Source: Pseudomonas oleovorans subsp. oleovorans (GTDB taxonomy: Bacteria > Pseudomonadota > Gammaproteobacteria > Pseudomonadales > Pseudomonadaceae). From it: DNA of 34,093 nt. The stretch spans positions 1-34,093 of the forward strand of contig NZ_NIUB01000049.1 of assembly GCF_002197815.1 (NCBI RefSeq), given 5' to 3'. The translations under genes were made by a program, and so were the position numbers. Numbering within the stretch: the stretch's first letter is position 1; the number at the start of each line of letters is the position of its first letter. Of the stretch, positions 1 through 7,860 are shown in pieces. The notes under the pieces are model-generated. The model did not search any database. It was not told where the DNA came from and was given only the letters and a program-made list of their open reading frames with translations.

Positions 1-2
1 CC

Positions 3-923
3 GAGAAGACCAAGGTGCAGTGTGTGCGGTATGCGGACGACTTCGTGATCCTGGCGGCCTCGAAAGAGCTGCTGGAGGAAGAGGTCAAGCCCTGGGTAGA
101 GCAATTCCTGTCAGTACGAGGGGTTGAGTTATCTCGGGAGAAAACGCGCATCACGCACATTCACCAGGGATTCGATTTCTTGGGGTGGAATTTCAGGAAG
201 TACGTGCCGAAGTCACCACGCAGGAAGGCCAAGCTGCTGATCAAGCCCTCGAAGAAGAACGCTTCGGCGTTGTATAGGAAGGTGCGCGAGATCATCAAAA
301 GTAGTGGGGCACTGACGCAGGAAGCGTTGATCGGCCAACTGAACCCGGTACTGAAGGGGTGGGCACAATACCACTCCCCGGTCGTGGCAAAACAAACCTT
401 CAGCAAGCTGGATCATCTGATCTTTTGGCGAATCTGGAGGTGGGCGAAACGTAGGCATCCGAGGAAGTCGGCTGATTGGATCAGGAATAAATACTTCCGA
501 TCCATAGGCGGGCAGAGCTGGGTGTTCGCGTACCCCTACAAGAATGGTAAGGGAGAAAAGCAGTACCGCCGGCTATACCAGTTGGCGGGAACCGTAATCG
601 TGCGTCACAAGCGTCTACCTGGGGCTTACAACCCCTATGATGTGGAGCACGAGCTGAAGTGGGAGGCATTGAGAGTTCAACGGATGCAGCACAAGCTGCG
701 TTATCGGGGGCAAATACTCAGTATCTTCCGCAGACAGCAGGGACTTTGTGCTCTGTGCGGGCAAGCGGTGAGTAAGGAAACGGGCTGGCACGATCACCAC
801 GTCATCAGGCGTGTGGACGGCGGCTCGGATACTTTACGTAATCGCACACTGCTTCATCCCAACTGCCATGCGCTGGCTCATAGTCGGCAAAAAGATACAC
901 CTCTACGGTTTAGTGGTTTATAG
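3..923 (+). CDS. ltrA: Group II intron reverse transcriptase/maturase with HNH endonuclease, 5' truncated by window
   Basis: This multifunctional intron protein reverse-transcribes the intron RNA, helps it splice (maturase) and nicks target DNA for retrohoming. The frame is open from the window edge, so the true start is upstream. Visible parts, in order: the RT active site YADD (bases 30-41); the conserved GFDFLGW block; the group II maturase domain X, with LNPVLKGWAQYH; and a C-terminal HNH endonuclease with paired cysteines (CALC), the HDHH core and a closing LHPNCH. The catalytic Asp pair and all HNH residues are present and there is no internal stop, so the visible part looks functional. 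The HNH domain argues against the bacterial class C introns, which lack it. The gene symbol is generic. Confidence 0.93.
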   Translation, partial: EKTKVQCVRYADDFVILAASKELLEEEVKPWVEQFLSVRGVELSREKTRITHIHQGFDFLGWNFRKYVPKSPRRKAKLLIKPSKKNASALYRKVREIIKSSGALTQEALIGQLNPVLKGWAQYHSPVVAKQTFSKLDHLIFWRIWRWAKRRHPRKSADWIRNKYFRSIGGQSWVFAYPYKNGKGEKQYRRLYQLAGTVIVRHKRLPGAYNPYDVEHELKWEALRVQRMQHKLRYRGQILSIFRRQQGLCALCGQAVSKETGWHDHHVIRRVDGGSDTLRNRTLLHPNCHALAHSRQKDTPLRFSGL

Positions 924-984
924 CTGTAGAATCCGACGCACCTCCGTACGCTGCCGGCCAAGCTACTTGGTTTTTCGTAAGCTT

Positions 985-1018
985 GAGCCGTATGCGGTGA
1001 AAGCCGCACGTACGGTTC
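985..1018 (+). ncRNA. Group II intron domain V (catalytic core)
   Basis: A 34-nt hairpin starting GAGCCGTATGCGG, closed by a GAAA tetraloop, with the complementary arm CCGCACGTACGGTTC. The AGC triad and two-nucleotide bulge are those of domain V, the metal-binding heart of the ribozyme. It lies 61 nt after the maturase stop codon, as is usual. Confidence 0.9.
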
Positions 1019-1130
1019 TTAGGGGGGGATGGGCCAGCAATGGCCTATCCCTACCCGACTTTACACGGGGCCGGCCTGGGGAGGCGTTGGTCACGTGGCG
1101 CACATCCACCGGTTTATAAAAGGCAGGCCT

Positions 1131-2339
1131 ATGCAGCGGCTGTATCGCAAACGCATCATCGTCGGCGTGGGGGGCGGTATTGCTGCCTACAAGAGCGCCG
1201 AACTGGTTCGCCGACTCAAGGATCAAGGCGCCGAAGTCCGCGTGGTGATGACCCAGGGCGGACGCGAGTTCATTACCCCGCTGACCCTGCAGGCCCTGTC
1301 CGGCCACCCCGTGCACCTCGACTTGCTCGACCCGGCCGCCGAAGCGGCGATGGGCCATATCGAACTGGCGCGCTGGGCCGATCTGATCCTCATCGCTCCT
1401 GCCACCGCCGACCTTATCGCGCGCCTCGCGCAGGGCGTGGCCAACGACCTGCTGACCACCCTGGTACTGGCTACCGATGCGCCGATTGCCCTGGCTCCGG
1501 CGATGAACCAGGCCATGTGGCGCGACGACGCCACCCAGGCCAACCTCGACCTGTTGCAGCAGCGCGGCATGCGCCTGTTCGGCCCAGCCTCGGGTAGCCA
1601 GGCCTGCGGCGATGTCGGTCTCGGCCGCATGCTCGAGCCCAACGACCTGGCCCTGCTGGCCGCCGATTGTTTCCAGCGCCAGGCGCTCGATGGCCTGCAC
1701 ATCCTCATCACCGCCGGCCCGACCCAGGAAAACATCGACCCGGTGCGCTACATCACCAACCACAGCTCCGGCAAGATGGGTTTCGCCCTGGCCGAGGCCG
1801 CCGCCGAAGCCGGCGCGCGCGTCACACTGGTCAGCGGGCCGGTGCACCTGCCAACGCCGGATCGAGTCAGCCGCATCGACGTGGTCAGCGCCCGCGACAT
1901 GCTCGCCGCCTGCGAAGCCGCCATGCCCTGCGACGTGCTGATCGCCGCCGCCGCGGTGGCCGACTACCGCCCGGAAGTGGTAGCCCAGCACAAATTGAAG
2001 AAAGACCCCAGCAGTGGCGAAGGGATGCTCCTGCAAATGGTGCGCAACCCGGATATCCTCGCCACCATCGCCGGCCGCGAGGATCGCCCGTTCAGCGTGG
2101 GCTTCGCCGCCGAGACCGAGAACCTGCTCGAATACGCCTCGCGCAAGCTGCGCGACAAGAATCTCGACCTGATCGTCGCCAATGACGTGGCCAACCCCAG
2201 CATCGGCTTCAATAGTGAAGAGAACGCCATCACCGTGATCGACCGTGGGCTGCAGCAAACCAGTTTCGCCCAGACCAGCAAGGGCAAGATCGCCCGCCAG
2301 TTGATCACCCTTATAAAAGAACGACTGAACAAGAACTGA
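1131..2339 (+). CDS. coaBC: Bifunctional phosphopantothenoylcysteine decarboxylase / phosphopantothenate-cysteine ligase
   Basis: This cytoplasmic enzyme catalyses two coenzyme A steps: CTP-dependent joining of cysteine to 4'-phosphopantothenate (CoaB), then FMN-dependent decarboxylation to 4'-phosphopantetheine (CoaC). The predicted 402 residues are the family norm. The CoaC domain (about 1-185) has GHIELARWAD with catalytic His76, the PAMNQAMW loop (123-130) and the active-site Cys159 in GSQACGDVG. The CoaB domain (about 188-402) has ITAGPTQE, a glycine-rich SSGKMG and the KLKKD lysine motif. I chose ATG 1131 because Pseudomonas CoaBC begins MQRLYRKR. The frame stays open upstream to 1029, but that stretch is intron domain VI and should not be coding. 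The ribosome binding site is weak. dut follows after 2 bases, suggesting translational coupling. Confidence 0.96.
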   Translation: MQRLYRKRIIVGVGGGIAAYKSAELVRRLKDQGAEVRVVMTQGGREFITPLTLQALSGHPVHLDLLDPAAEAAMGHIELARWADLILIAPATADLIARLAQGVANDLLTTLVLATDAPIALAPAMNQAMWRDDATQANLDLLQQRGMRLFGPASGSQACGDVGLGRMLEPNDLALLAADCFQRQALDGLHILITAGPTQENIDPVRYITNHSSGKMGFALAEAAAEAGARVTLVSGPVHLPTPDRVSRIDVVSARDMLAACEAAMPCDVLIAAAAVADYRPEVVAQHKLKKDPSSGEGMLLQMVRNPDILATIAGREDRPFSVGFAAETENLLEYASRKLRDKNLDLIVANDVANPSIGFNSEENAITVIDRGLQQTSFAQTSKGKIARQLITLIKERLNKN

Positions 2340-2341
2340 CC

Positions 2342-2797
2342 ATGCACGCTCTGCAAGCCAAGATCCTCGACCCTCGCCTCGGCCAGGAATTCCCGCTGCC
2401 GCAATACGCCACGCCGGGCTCCGCCGGCCTCGACCTGCGCGCCATGCTCAAGGAGGAGATCGTCCTCGAGCCAGGCCAGACCGTGCTGATTCCCACCGGC
2501 CTGTCGATCTACATCGGCGACCCAGGCTTGGCCGCGATGATCCTGCCGCGTTCGGGCCTCGGCCACAAACACGGCATCGTGCTCGGCAACCTGGTCGGCC
2601 TGATCGACTCGGACTACCAGGGCGAGCTGATGGTGTCGTGCTGGAACCGTGGCCAGACGCCTTTCACCATCGCCATCGGCGAGCGCATCGCGCAGTTGGT
2701 GCTGGTACCGGTGGTGCAGGCGCATTTCGAGTTGGTCGAGCAGTTCGACGAGACCCAACGTGGTGCTGGCGGCTTCGGCCACTCCGGTAGCCACTGA
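2342..2797 (+). CDS. dut: dUTP diphosphatase (dUTPase)
   Basis: Hydrolyses dUTP to dUMP and pyrophosphate, keeping uracil out of DNA and supplying dUMP for thymidylate synthesis. It is a trimeric cytoplasmic enzyme. The 151 residues are full length and show all five dUTPase motifs in order: GSAGLDLRA, PRSGLG, a GLIDSDYQGEL motif with the catalytic Asp, GERIAQLVL, and the C-terminal glycine-rich arm RGAGGFGHSG that closes over the substrate. It starts 2 bases after the coaBC stop, with no clear ribosome binding site of its own, so translation probably depends on coaBC. The coaBC-dut-algC-argB order is the usual Pseudomonas arrangement. Confidence 0.97.
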   Translation: MHALQAKILDPRLGQEFPLPQYATPGSAGLDLRAMLKEEIVLEPGQTVLIPTGLSIYIGDPGLAAMILPRSGLGHKHGIVLGNLVGLIDSDYQGELMVSCWNRGQTPFTIAIGERIAQLVLVPVVQAHFELVEQFDETQRGAGGFGHSGSH

Positions 2798-2835
2798 TTC
2801 ACACCCCACAGGACGACCCGCCGAGGAGCACCCAC

Positions 2836-5427
2836 GTGAAACTCTTCAAGCGTACTGCCAAGGAAGCCGACACGGCTGCCAGCCTGGTGCCGAGCAAGCC
2901 CAAGGGCAAAACGGCGAACCCCTCGCTGGGTGCACTGCTACCCGGCCTGCTGGCTGCACTGATCGGCGGGGTCGCAGGCGCCGCGCTGTTGTGGTTTGCC
3001 GATAACAGCAGCAGCCAGACACGCCAGGCAGAGCTGGTGCAGGTCATTGGCAGCAACCAGGCCGCTGCCGTGCAGCAGGCGCTCAAGCAATTGCAGGCCG
3101 ACAGCCTCGCCGCCGCTCGCAACCCGGAGCTGTTGCAAGCACTGCAAAGCGGCGACAACCTGCGGGTCAGCGAAGTCGAGCGGCGCCTGGGCTACTGGGA
3201 TGGCGTGATCGATGCCCACCTCAATCGCCGCGGCGAAGCGGTACAGAACACCTCCCGCGCCGCGCCGATGAACTTCGCCGGCCTGGACATGCTGCGCCGT
3301 ACCGAAAGCGGTCAGCAACCCGCTATCGAAGCCTATCGCGTGGGTGAGCGCTGGCTGGCCTACAGCGCCGTGGCCCTGCGCCTGAGTGAGAATCAGCCAG
3401 CCCAGGGTACACTGCTGCTGGCCTTCGACCTGCAGCGACTGCTCGCAGCTGTGCCGGCGCTCCCACCCGAGTATGGCCAGGTGCAGTTGGTGCAGCAGTT
3501 CGCCAACACACCGGCGCAGGTGCTGCTACAGCGCGGCCAGGCAGGCGACGCAGCCGCTGCGCAGACCTTCGCCACCGGCAACCCCTACTGGAAGATCAGC
3601 TTCACCCCCGGCCCCGGCCTGACTCAAGGCAGTATTTCTCCCGCGATGCTCGGCCTCGCGTTCCTGCTTGCACTGGGCGGTGCCCTGATCGGCATGATCC
3701 TGGTGCAGTGCGCGCTGCAGCGGCGCGTCAATCTCGACGCCCAGCAGCTTGGGCAAATGCTCAAAGAACTCTCTGCAGGTAAGAACGTCAAAGCCTTCAG
3801 CCTCAGCATTCCGACGCTCGATGCGCTGGCCCAAAGCCTGGCACGATTACCGCGCCGCAGTAGCGCTGAAGGCAGCAGCACCGCCGTTAAAGGAACAGCC
3901 GCGGCACCCGCCGCTCAGCCGGCAGCCAAGCCAGCCGAGCTGGTAGACCCGCTGTTCCAGGACACCGATATCCTCGATATCGACATTCTCGATGAAGACC
4001 AGGATCTCCTGGGACTGGAGCAAAGCCCCGCAATGAGCAACAGCCAAAGCGCCCCGCAACTTCCCGACGACATCTTCCGCGCCTACGACATCCGTGGCGT
4101 GGTCGGTGACACCCTGACTGCCGAATACGCCTACTGGATCGGCCGCGCCATCGGCTCGCAAAGCCTGGCTCAGGGCGAACCCAAGGTCATCGTCGGCCGT
4201 GACGGCCGCCTCTCCGGCCCGGAACTGCTGCAGCAACTGGTACAAGGTCTGCTCGACTGCGGCTGCGAAGTGACCGATATCGGCATGGTGCCGACTCCAG
4301 TCGTCTACTTCGCCGCCAACGTGCTGGAGGGCCGCTCGGCCGTGATGCTCACCGGCAGCCACAACCCACCGGATTACAACGGTTTCAAGATCATCATCGC
4401 TGGCGACACCCTGGCCAACGAGCAGATCCTCGCGCTGAAAACTCGCCTGGACAACAACGACCTGGCCACAGGCGTCGGCAGCGTGCAGCAGGTCGACGTG
4501 CTGCCGCGCTACTTCAAGACCATCCGTGACGACATCGCCCTGGCCAAGCCACTGCGCGTGGTGGTCGACTGCGGCAACGGCGCCGCGGGCGTGATCGCCC
4601 CGCAACTGATCGAAGCCCTGGGTTGCAGCGTGATCCCGCTGTTCTGTGACGTTGACGGTACCTTCCCCAACCACCACCCGGACCCAGGCAAGCCGGAGAA
4701 CCTGGTCGACCTGATTGCCCGTGTGAAATCCGAGAACGCCGACCTGGGCCTGGCCTTCGACGGCGACGGCGACCGTGTCGGCGTGGTGACCAACACCGGC
4801 AATATTGTCTACCCCGACCGCCTGCTGATGCTGTTCGCCAAGGACGTGGTGTCGCGTAACCCCGGCGCCGACATCATCTTCGACGTCAAATGCACCCGTC
4901 GCCTGACCCCGCTGATCAGCGGCTACGGTGGTCGCCCGGTGATGTGGAAGACCGGCCACTCGCTGATCAAGAAGAAAATGAAGGAAACCGGTGCCCTGCT
5001 GGCCGGCGAGATGAGCGGTCACATCTTCTTCAAGGAGCGCTGGTACGGTTTCGACGACGGTATCTACAGCGCTGCCCGTCTGCTGGAAATTCTCAGCCTC
5101 GAAAAACGCAACGCCGAGCAGGTGTTCAGCGCCTTCCCCAGCGACATTTCCACACCGGAAATCAACATCAAGGTCACCGAACAGACCAAGTTCGGCATGA
5201 TCGAGCGCCTGCAGCGTGAAGGCCAATGGGGCGAGGCGAACATCACCAGCATCGACGGTGTACGCGTCGACTACCCCAAGGGCTGGGGCCTGATCCGCGC
5301 CTCCAACACCACACCGGTGCTGGTGCTGCGCTTCGAGGCCGACACCCAGGAAGAGCTGGAGCGCATCCAGGACGTGTTCCGCGCGCAACTGCTCAAGGTC
5401 GCCCCCGACCTGCAACTGCCCTTTTGA
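2836..5427 (+). CDS. algC: Phosphomannomutase/phosphoglucomutase AlgC, long form with N-terminal membrane region
   Basis: Interconverts mannose-6-P/mannose-1-P and glucose-6-P/glucose-1-P, feeding alginate, LPS and rhamnolipid precursors. The C-terminal part (about 400-863) is a complete alpha-D-phosphohexomutase: TGSHNP with phosphoserine Ser508, metal-binding DGDGDR (642-647), sugar-binding GEMSGH (724-729) and the phosphate-binding RASNTTP loop. The first 399 residues are extra: basic N-terminus, membrane segment about 31-54, an extracytoplasmic stretch, a second membrane segment about 270-294, then an Ala/Pro linker and a very acidic stretch (DTDILDIDILDEDQD). The start is GTG 2836 behind GAGGAG. 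ATG 4033 (Met400) would give a 464-residue classical AlgC, and a GGAG lies about 14 bases before it, so both forms may be made. argB begins 24 bases downstream. Confidence 0.95.
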   Translation: MKLFKRTAKEADTAASLVPSKPKGKTANPSLGALLPGLLAALIGGVAGAALLWFADNSSSQTRQAELVQVIGSNQAAAVQQALKQLQADSLAAARNPELLQALQSGDNLRVSEVERRLGYWDGVIDAHLNRRGEAVQNTSRAAPMNFAGLDMLRRTESGQQPAIEAYRVGERWLAYSAVALRLSENQPAQGTLLLAFDLQRLLAAVPALPPEYGQVQLVQQFANTPAQVLLQRGQAGDAAAAQTFATGNPYWKISFTPGPGLTQGSISPAMLGLAFLLALGGALIGMILVQCALQRRVNLDAQQLGQMLKELSAGKNVKAFSLSIPTLDALAQSLARLPRRSSAEGSSTAVKGTAAAPAAQPAAKPAELVDPLFQDTDILDIDILDEDQDLLGLEQSPAMSNSQSAPQLPDDIFRAYDIRGVVGDTLTAEYAYWIGRAIGSQSLAQGEPKVIVGRDGRLSGPELLQQLVQGLLDCGCEVTDIGMVPTPVVYFAANVLEGRSAVMLTGSHNPPDYNGFKIIIAGDTLANEQILALKTRLDNNDLATGVGSVQQVDVLPRYFKTIRDDIALAKPLRVVVDCGNGAAGVIAPQLIEALGCSVIPLFCDVDGTFPNHHPDPGKPENLVDLIARVKSENADLGLAFDGDGDRVGVVTNTGNIVYPDRLLMLFAKDVVSRNPGADIIFDVKCTRRLTPLISGYGGRPVMWKTGHSLIKKKMKETGALLAGEMSGHIFFKERWYGFDDGIYSAARLLEILSLEKRNAEQVFSAFPSDISTPEINIKVTEQTKFGMIERLQREGQWGEANITSIDGVRVDYPKGWGLIRASNTTPVLVLRFEADTQEELERIQDVFRAQLLKVAPDLQLPF

Positions 5428-5451
5428 CCGATTTGTTCCAGGAGCCCCTGC

Positions 5452-6357
5452 ATGACCCTCGAGCGTGACGCCGCTGCCCAAGTTGCCAAGGTACTGTCCG
5501 AAGCCCTGCCCTATATCCGCCGCTTCGTCGGCAAGACCCTGGTGATCAAGTACGGCGGCAACGCCATGGAAAGCGAGGAGCTCAAGCAGGGCTTCGCCCG
5601 CGACATCGTGCTGATGAAGGCTGTCGGCATCAACCCGGTGGTGGTGCACGGTGGTGGGCCGCAGATCGGTGATCTGCTCAAACGCCTGTCCATCGAGAGT
5701 CACTTCATCGACGGCATGCGCGTGACTGACACCGCCACCATGGACGTGGTGGAAATGGTGCTGGGTGGGCAGGTCAACAAGAGCATCGTCAACCTGATCA
5801 ACCAGCATGGCGGCAGCGCCATCGGCCTGACCGGCAAGGATGCCGGCCTGATCCGCGCGCGCAAGCTCAAGGTCAGCCGTCAGACACCGGAGATGACCCA
5901 GCCGGAAATCATCGATATCGGTCATGTCGGCGAGGTCACCGGGATCAACACCGACCTGCTCAACATGCTGGCCAAGGGCGACTTCATCCCGGTCATCGCG
6001 CCCATCGGCGTCGGCCCGGATGGCGAGTCCTACAACATCAATGCCGACCTGGTAGCCGGCAAGGTGGCCGAAGCACTGAAAGCCGAGAAGCTGATGCTGC
6101 TGACCAACATCGCCGGCCTGATGAACAAGCAGGGCGAAGTGCTCACCGGCCTGAACACCGAGCAGGTCAACGAACTGATCGCCGACGGCACCATCTACGG
6201 CGGCATGCTGCCGAAGATCAAATGCGCCCTGGAAGCGGTACAGGGTGGCGTGACCAGCTCGCACATCATCGATGGTCGTGTACCCAATGCCGTGTTGCTG
6301 GAGATCTTCACCGATGTCGGCAACGGCACCATGATCAGCAACCGCAAGCGCCCTTAA
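5452..6357 (+). CDS. argB: Acetylglutamate kinase
   Basis: Phosphorylates N-acetyl-L-glutamate with ATP, the second step of arginine synthesis and usually the arginine-inhibited one in pseudomonads. The 301 residues match the arginine-sensitive hexameric type, which carries an extra N-terminal helix (residues about 1-25 here, ending LPYIRRF). Amino-acid kinase fold motifs are present: VIKYGGNAM near the N-terminus, VVVHGGGPQI, and the late GGMLPKIKCALEA. ATG 5452 sits behind a good AGGAG. It is the last gene of the coaBC-dut-algC-argB run and is followed at once by a terminator hairpin. Confidence 0.97.
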   Translation: MTLERDAAAQVAKVLSEALPYIRRFVGKTLVIKYGGNAMESEELKQGFARDIVLMKAVGINPVVVHGGGPQIGDLLKRLSIESHFIDGMRVTDTATMDVVEMVLGGQVNKSIVNLINQHGGSAIGLTGKDAGLIRARKLKVSRQTPEMTQPEIIDIGHVGEVTGINTDLLNMLAKGDFIPVIAPIGVGPDGESYNINADLVAGKVAEALKAEKLMLLTNIAGLMNKQGEVLTGLNTEQVNELIADGTIYGGMLPKIKCALEAVQGGVTSSHIIDGRVPNAVLLEIFTDVGNGTMISNRKRP

Positions 6358-6381
6358 AAAACGGCCGCTACGCGGCCTTCT
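6355..6381 (+). terminator. Rho-independent terminator after argB
   Basis: Hairpin GGCCGC-TAC-GCGGCC at 6363-6377, starting 5 bases after the argB stop codon. It is preceded by a run of A and followed by TTCT. The A run also makes it a plausible terminator for the convergent DUF4124 gene. Confidence 0.75.
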
Positions 6382-6386
6382 GATGA

Positions 6387-6428
6387 CCCTCTCCCTCCGG
6401 GAGAGGGTGCCCGTAGGGCGGGAGAGGG
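6387..6428. repeat. Dispersed intergenic palindromic repeat (CCCTCTCCC...GGGAGAGGG)
   Basis: Palindrome CCCTCTCCC-TCC-GGGAGAGGG at 6387-6407, with a further GGGAGAGGG at 6420-6428. Elements of this wording are common between genes in many proteobacteria. It sits between the convergent argB and DUF4124 genes. No gene is visible between 6429 and 6515. Confidence 0.6.
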
Positions 6429-6515
6429 CCTGGCAAACACAGCGGCGCACCGCTGCCGCAGTGACTCACGGCAAAGATCGAGAATTTCGCGACGATTGCG
6501 CCGCAGAGCGGAAGG

Positions 6516-7118
6516 TCAGGGTTTACGCTGTGGTTCGCCAAACAACTCGGCCAAGCGCGCGCGATCAGCGGCGAAACCAGCCTCGGCTTGAGTGCGGATT
6601 TCCTTGTAGCGGGCGATATCGCGCTGCAGACGCTGCTGCTCTTCCTTGAGGTTATTGATCTGCGCCAGCAAATGCTCCGGCACCTGGCGCCCGGCACGCT
6701 CGTGGTCGGCGGCCTGGCTCTGCAGGTTGGCTTGCTGGGTACGCACCGACTGCAGGTTGCCGCGAGCGACACTGGTGACGCTGTCGAGCTCGGCCAGCTT
6801 GCGCTCGCGGGCACGGTCGACATCATCAAGATTGGTGTACAGCCGCAGCAATTGAGCATCGCTGCTGGCGCGTGCCTTGTCCGCCTGCATGCGGGCGAAC
6901 TCCTCAGGCGTCGGGGCCGGCGGGATCACCCGCACGACACGCCCCTGATCATTGAGCACTTGATAGCCCTTGCCGATGAATTCCGGCGGCACACCCTGAC
7001 GGCTGAGCACGGTTACGCCCTTGTCATCGACGTAACGATAGAGTTCAGCCGCGCCCCCCGACAATGGCAGCAGCAGGCTAAAGAGCAGCATACAGCGAGT
7101 CAGGCGCGGTGCAGGCAT
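6516..7118 (-). CDS. DUF4124 domain-containing secreted protein
   Basis: Function unknown. The 200 residues start with a Sec signal peptide (about 1-23, hydrophobic LLFSLLLPLSGG, probable cleavage near GAAEL). Then comes the short DUF4124 module (ELYRYVDDKGVTVLS, about 24-65), a beta-hairpin-like domain seen at the N-terminus of many periplasmic proteins. The rest (about 75-190) is charged, Gln/Arg/Glu-rich and very likely coiled coil. It probably lies in the periplasm. The start is ATG 7118 behind AAGG. It lies 20 bases downstream of pyrE on the same strand and may be co-transcribed with it. Family membership is clear, but no activity can be assigned. Confidence 0.85.
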   Translation of the reverse strand: MPAPRLTRCMLLFSLLLPLSGGAAELYRYVDDKGVTVLSRQGVPPEFIGKGYQVLNDQGRVVRVIPPAPTPEEFARMQADKARASSDAQLLRLYTNLDDVDRARERKLAELDSVTSVARGNLQSVRTQQANLQSQAADHERAGRQVPEHLLAQINNLKEEQQRLQRDIARYKEIRTQAEAGFAADRARLAELFGEPQRKP

Positions 7119-7138
7119 AGGACTACCTTGTACTAGGG

Positions 7139-7780
7139 CTAGATTCCATATTCGGCGCGATAGGCTTCGACGGCCGGCAGATATTGCTTCAGTTCAGCAT
7201 CCTCTGCCAGATATTCCAGTACCTGTTCGAGTGACACGATGCTCACTACGGGCATACCGAAGTCCCGCTCGACCTCCTGAATCGCCGAAAGCTCGCTCTG
7301 ACCACGCTCCTGGCGGTTCAGCGCGATCAAGGTGCCGGCAGCCTGTGCGCCTTGGCCCTGGATGATCTGCATCACTTCGCGGATCGCGGTACCGGCGGTG
7401 ATCACGTCATCGACGATCAACACACGGCCCTTGAGTGGCGCACCGACCAGGGTACCGCCTTCGCCATGATCCTTGGCTTCCTTGCGGTTGAAGCACCAGG
7501 GCAGATCGCGCTGATGATGCTCGGCCAGTGCCACGGCAGTGGTTGCTGCCAACGGAATACCTTTGTAAGCCGGGCCGAACAACACATCGAAATCGATACC
7601 ACTGTCGACGATGGCTGCGGCGTAGAAACGCCCCAGCTGCGCCAACGCCAGACCGCTGTCGAACAGGCCGGCATTGAAGAAATAGGGGCTGGTGCGCCCG
7701 GACTTGAGGGTGAACTGGCCAAAACGCAGAACCCCGCGCTCGATGGCAAAACGAATGAAATCGCGCTGGTACGCTTGCAT
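7139..7780 (-). CDS. pyrE: Orotate phosphoribosyltransferase
   Basis: Transfers the ribose-5-phosphate group of PRPP to orotate, forming orotidine 5'-phosphate in de novo pyrimidine synthesis. The 213 residues are full length for the proteobacterial homodimer. Visible features: LKSGRTSPYFFN near the N-terminus (orotate binding), FGPAYKGIPL, the catalytic flexible loop with RKEAKDHGEGG, and the PRPP-binding signature VLIVDDVITAGTAI. The start is ATG 7780. It is divergent from crc across about 80 bases, the usual Pseudomonas arrangement. Confidence 0.97.
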   Translation of the reverse strand: MQAYQRDFIRFAIERGVLRFGQFTLKSGRTSPYFFNAGLFDSGLALAQLGRFYAAAIVDSGIDFDVLFGPAYKGIPLAATTAVALAEHHQRDLPWCFNRKEAKDHGEGGTLVGAPLKGRVLIVDDVITAGTAIREVMQIIQGQGAQAAGTLIALNRQERGQSELSAIQEVERDFGMPVVSIVSLEQVLEYLAEDAELKQYLPAVEAYRAEYGI

Positions 7781-7860
7781 GAAAAGTCCCGGACGGCACG
7801 GATTTAGCTAAATGAGGTGAGCTCGGGTATCATACATGCATGTGTTTTTGGGGGCCATTT

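Larger units (their letters stand above)
1..1059 (+). mobile_element. Group II intron, 3' portion
   Basis: This is the 3' end of a bacterial group II intron, a self-splicing retroelement. Its 5' end lies outside the window. It holds the C-terminal part of the intron-encoded reverse transcriptase, then RNA domains V and VI. Domain V fits 985-1018 (34 nt): it starts GAGCCG with the AGC catalytic triad at 986-988 and has a GAAA tetraloop at 999-1002. Domain VI follows at about 1022-1055, with a GCAA-capped stem. The likely 3' splice site is after CCGAC at about 1059, which obeys the intron-ending AY rule. The exact splice site is inferred. The intron lies in the same orientation as coaBC, 71 bp before its start codon. 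Confidence 0.9.

Noticed and set aside
1029..1130. 34-codon N-terminal extension of CoaBC
   Set aside because: Encoded by group II intron domain VI and 3' exon leader; known CoaBC proteins begin at MQRLYRKR.
6387..6428. CRISPR-like or regulatory array after argB
   Set aside because: There are only two GGGAGAGGG arms and one palindrome, no spacers and no cas genes; it is a common dispersed intergenic repeat.
3847..6450. 867-codon open frame on the - strand opposite algC and argB
   Set aside because: Antisense to two well-supported genes; it has the low-complexity composition produced by reversed GC-rich codons and no domain character. Long antisense frames are common in high-GC pseudomonads.
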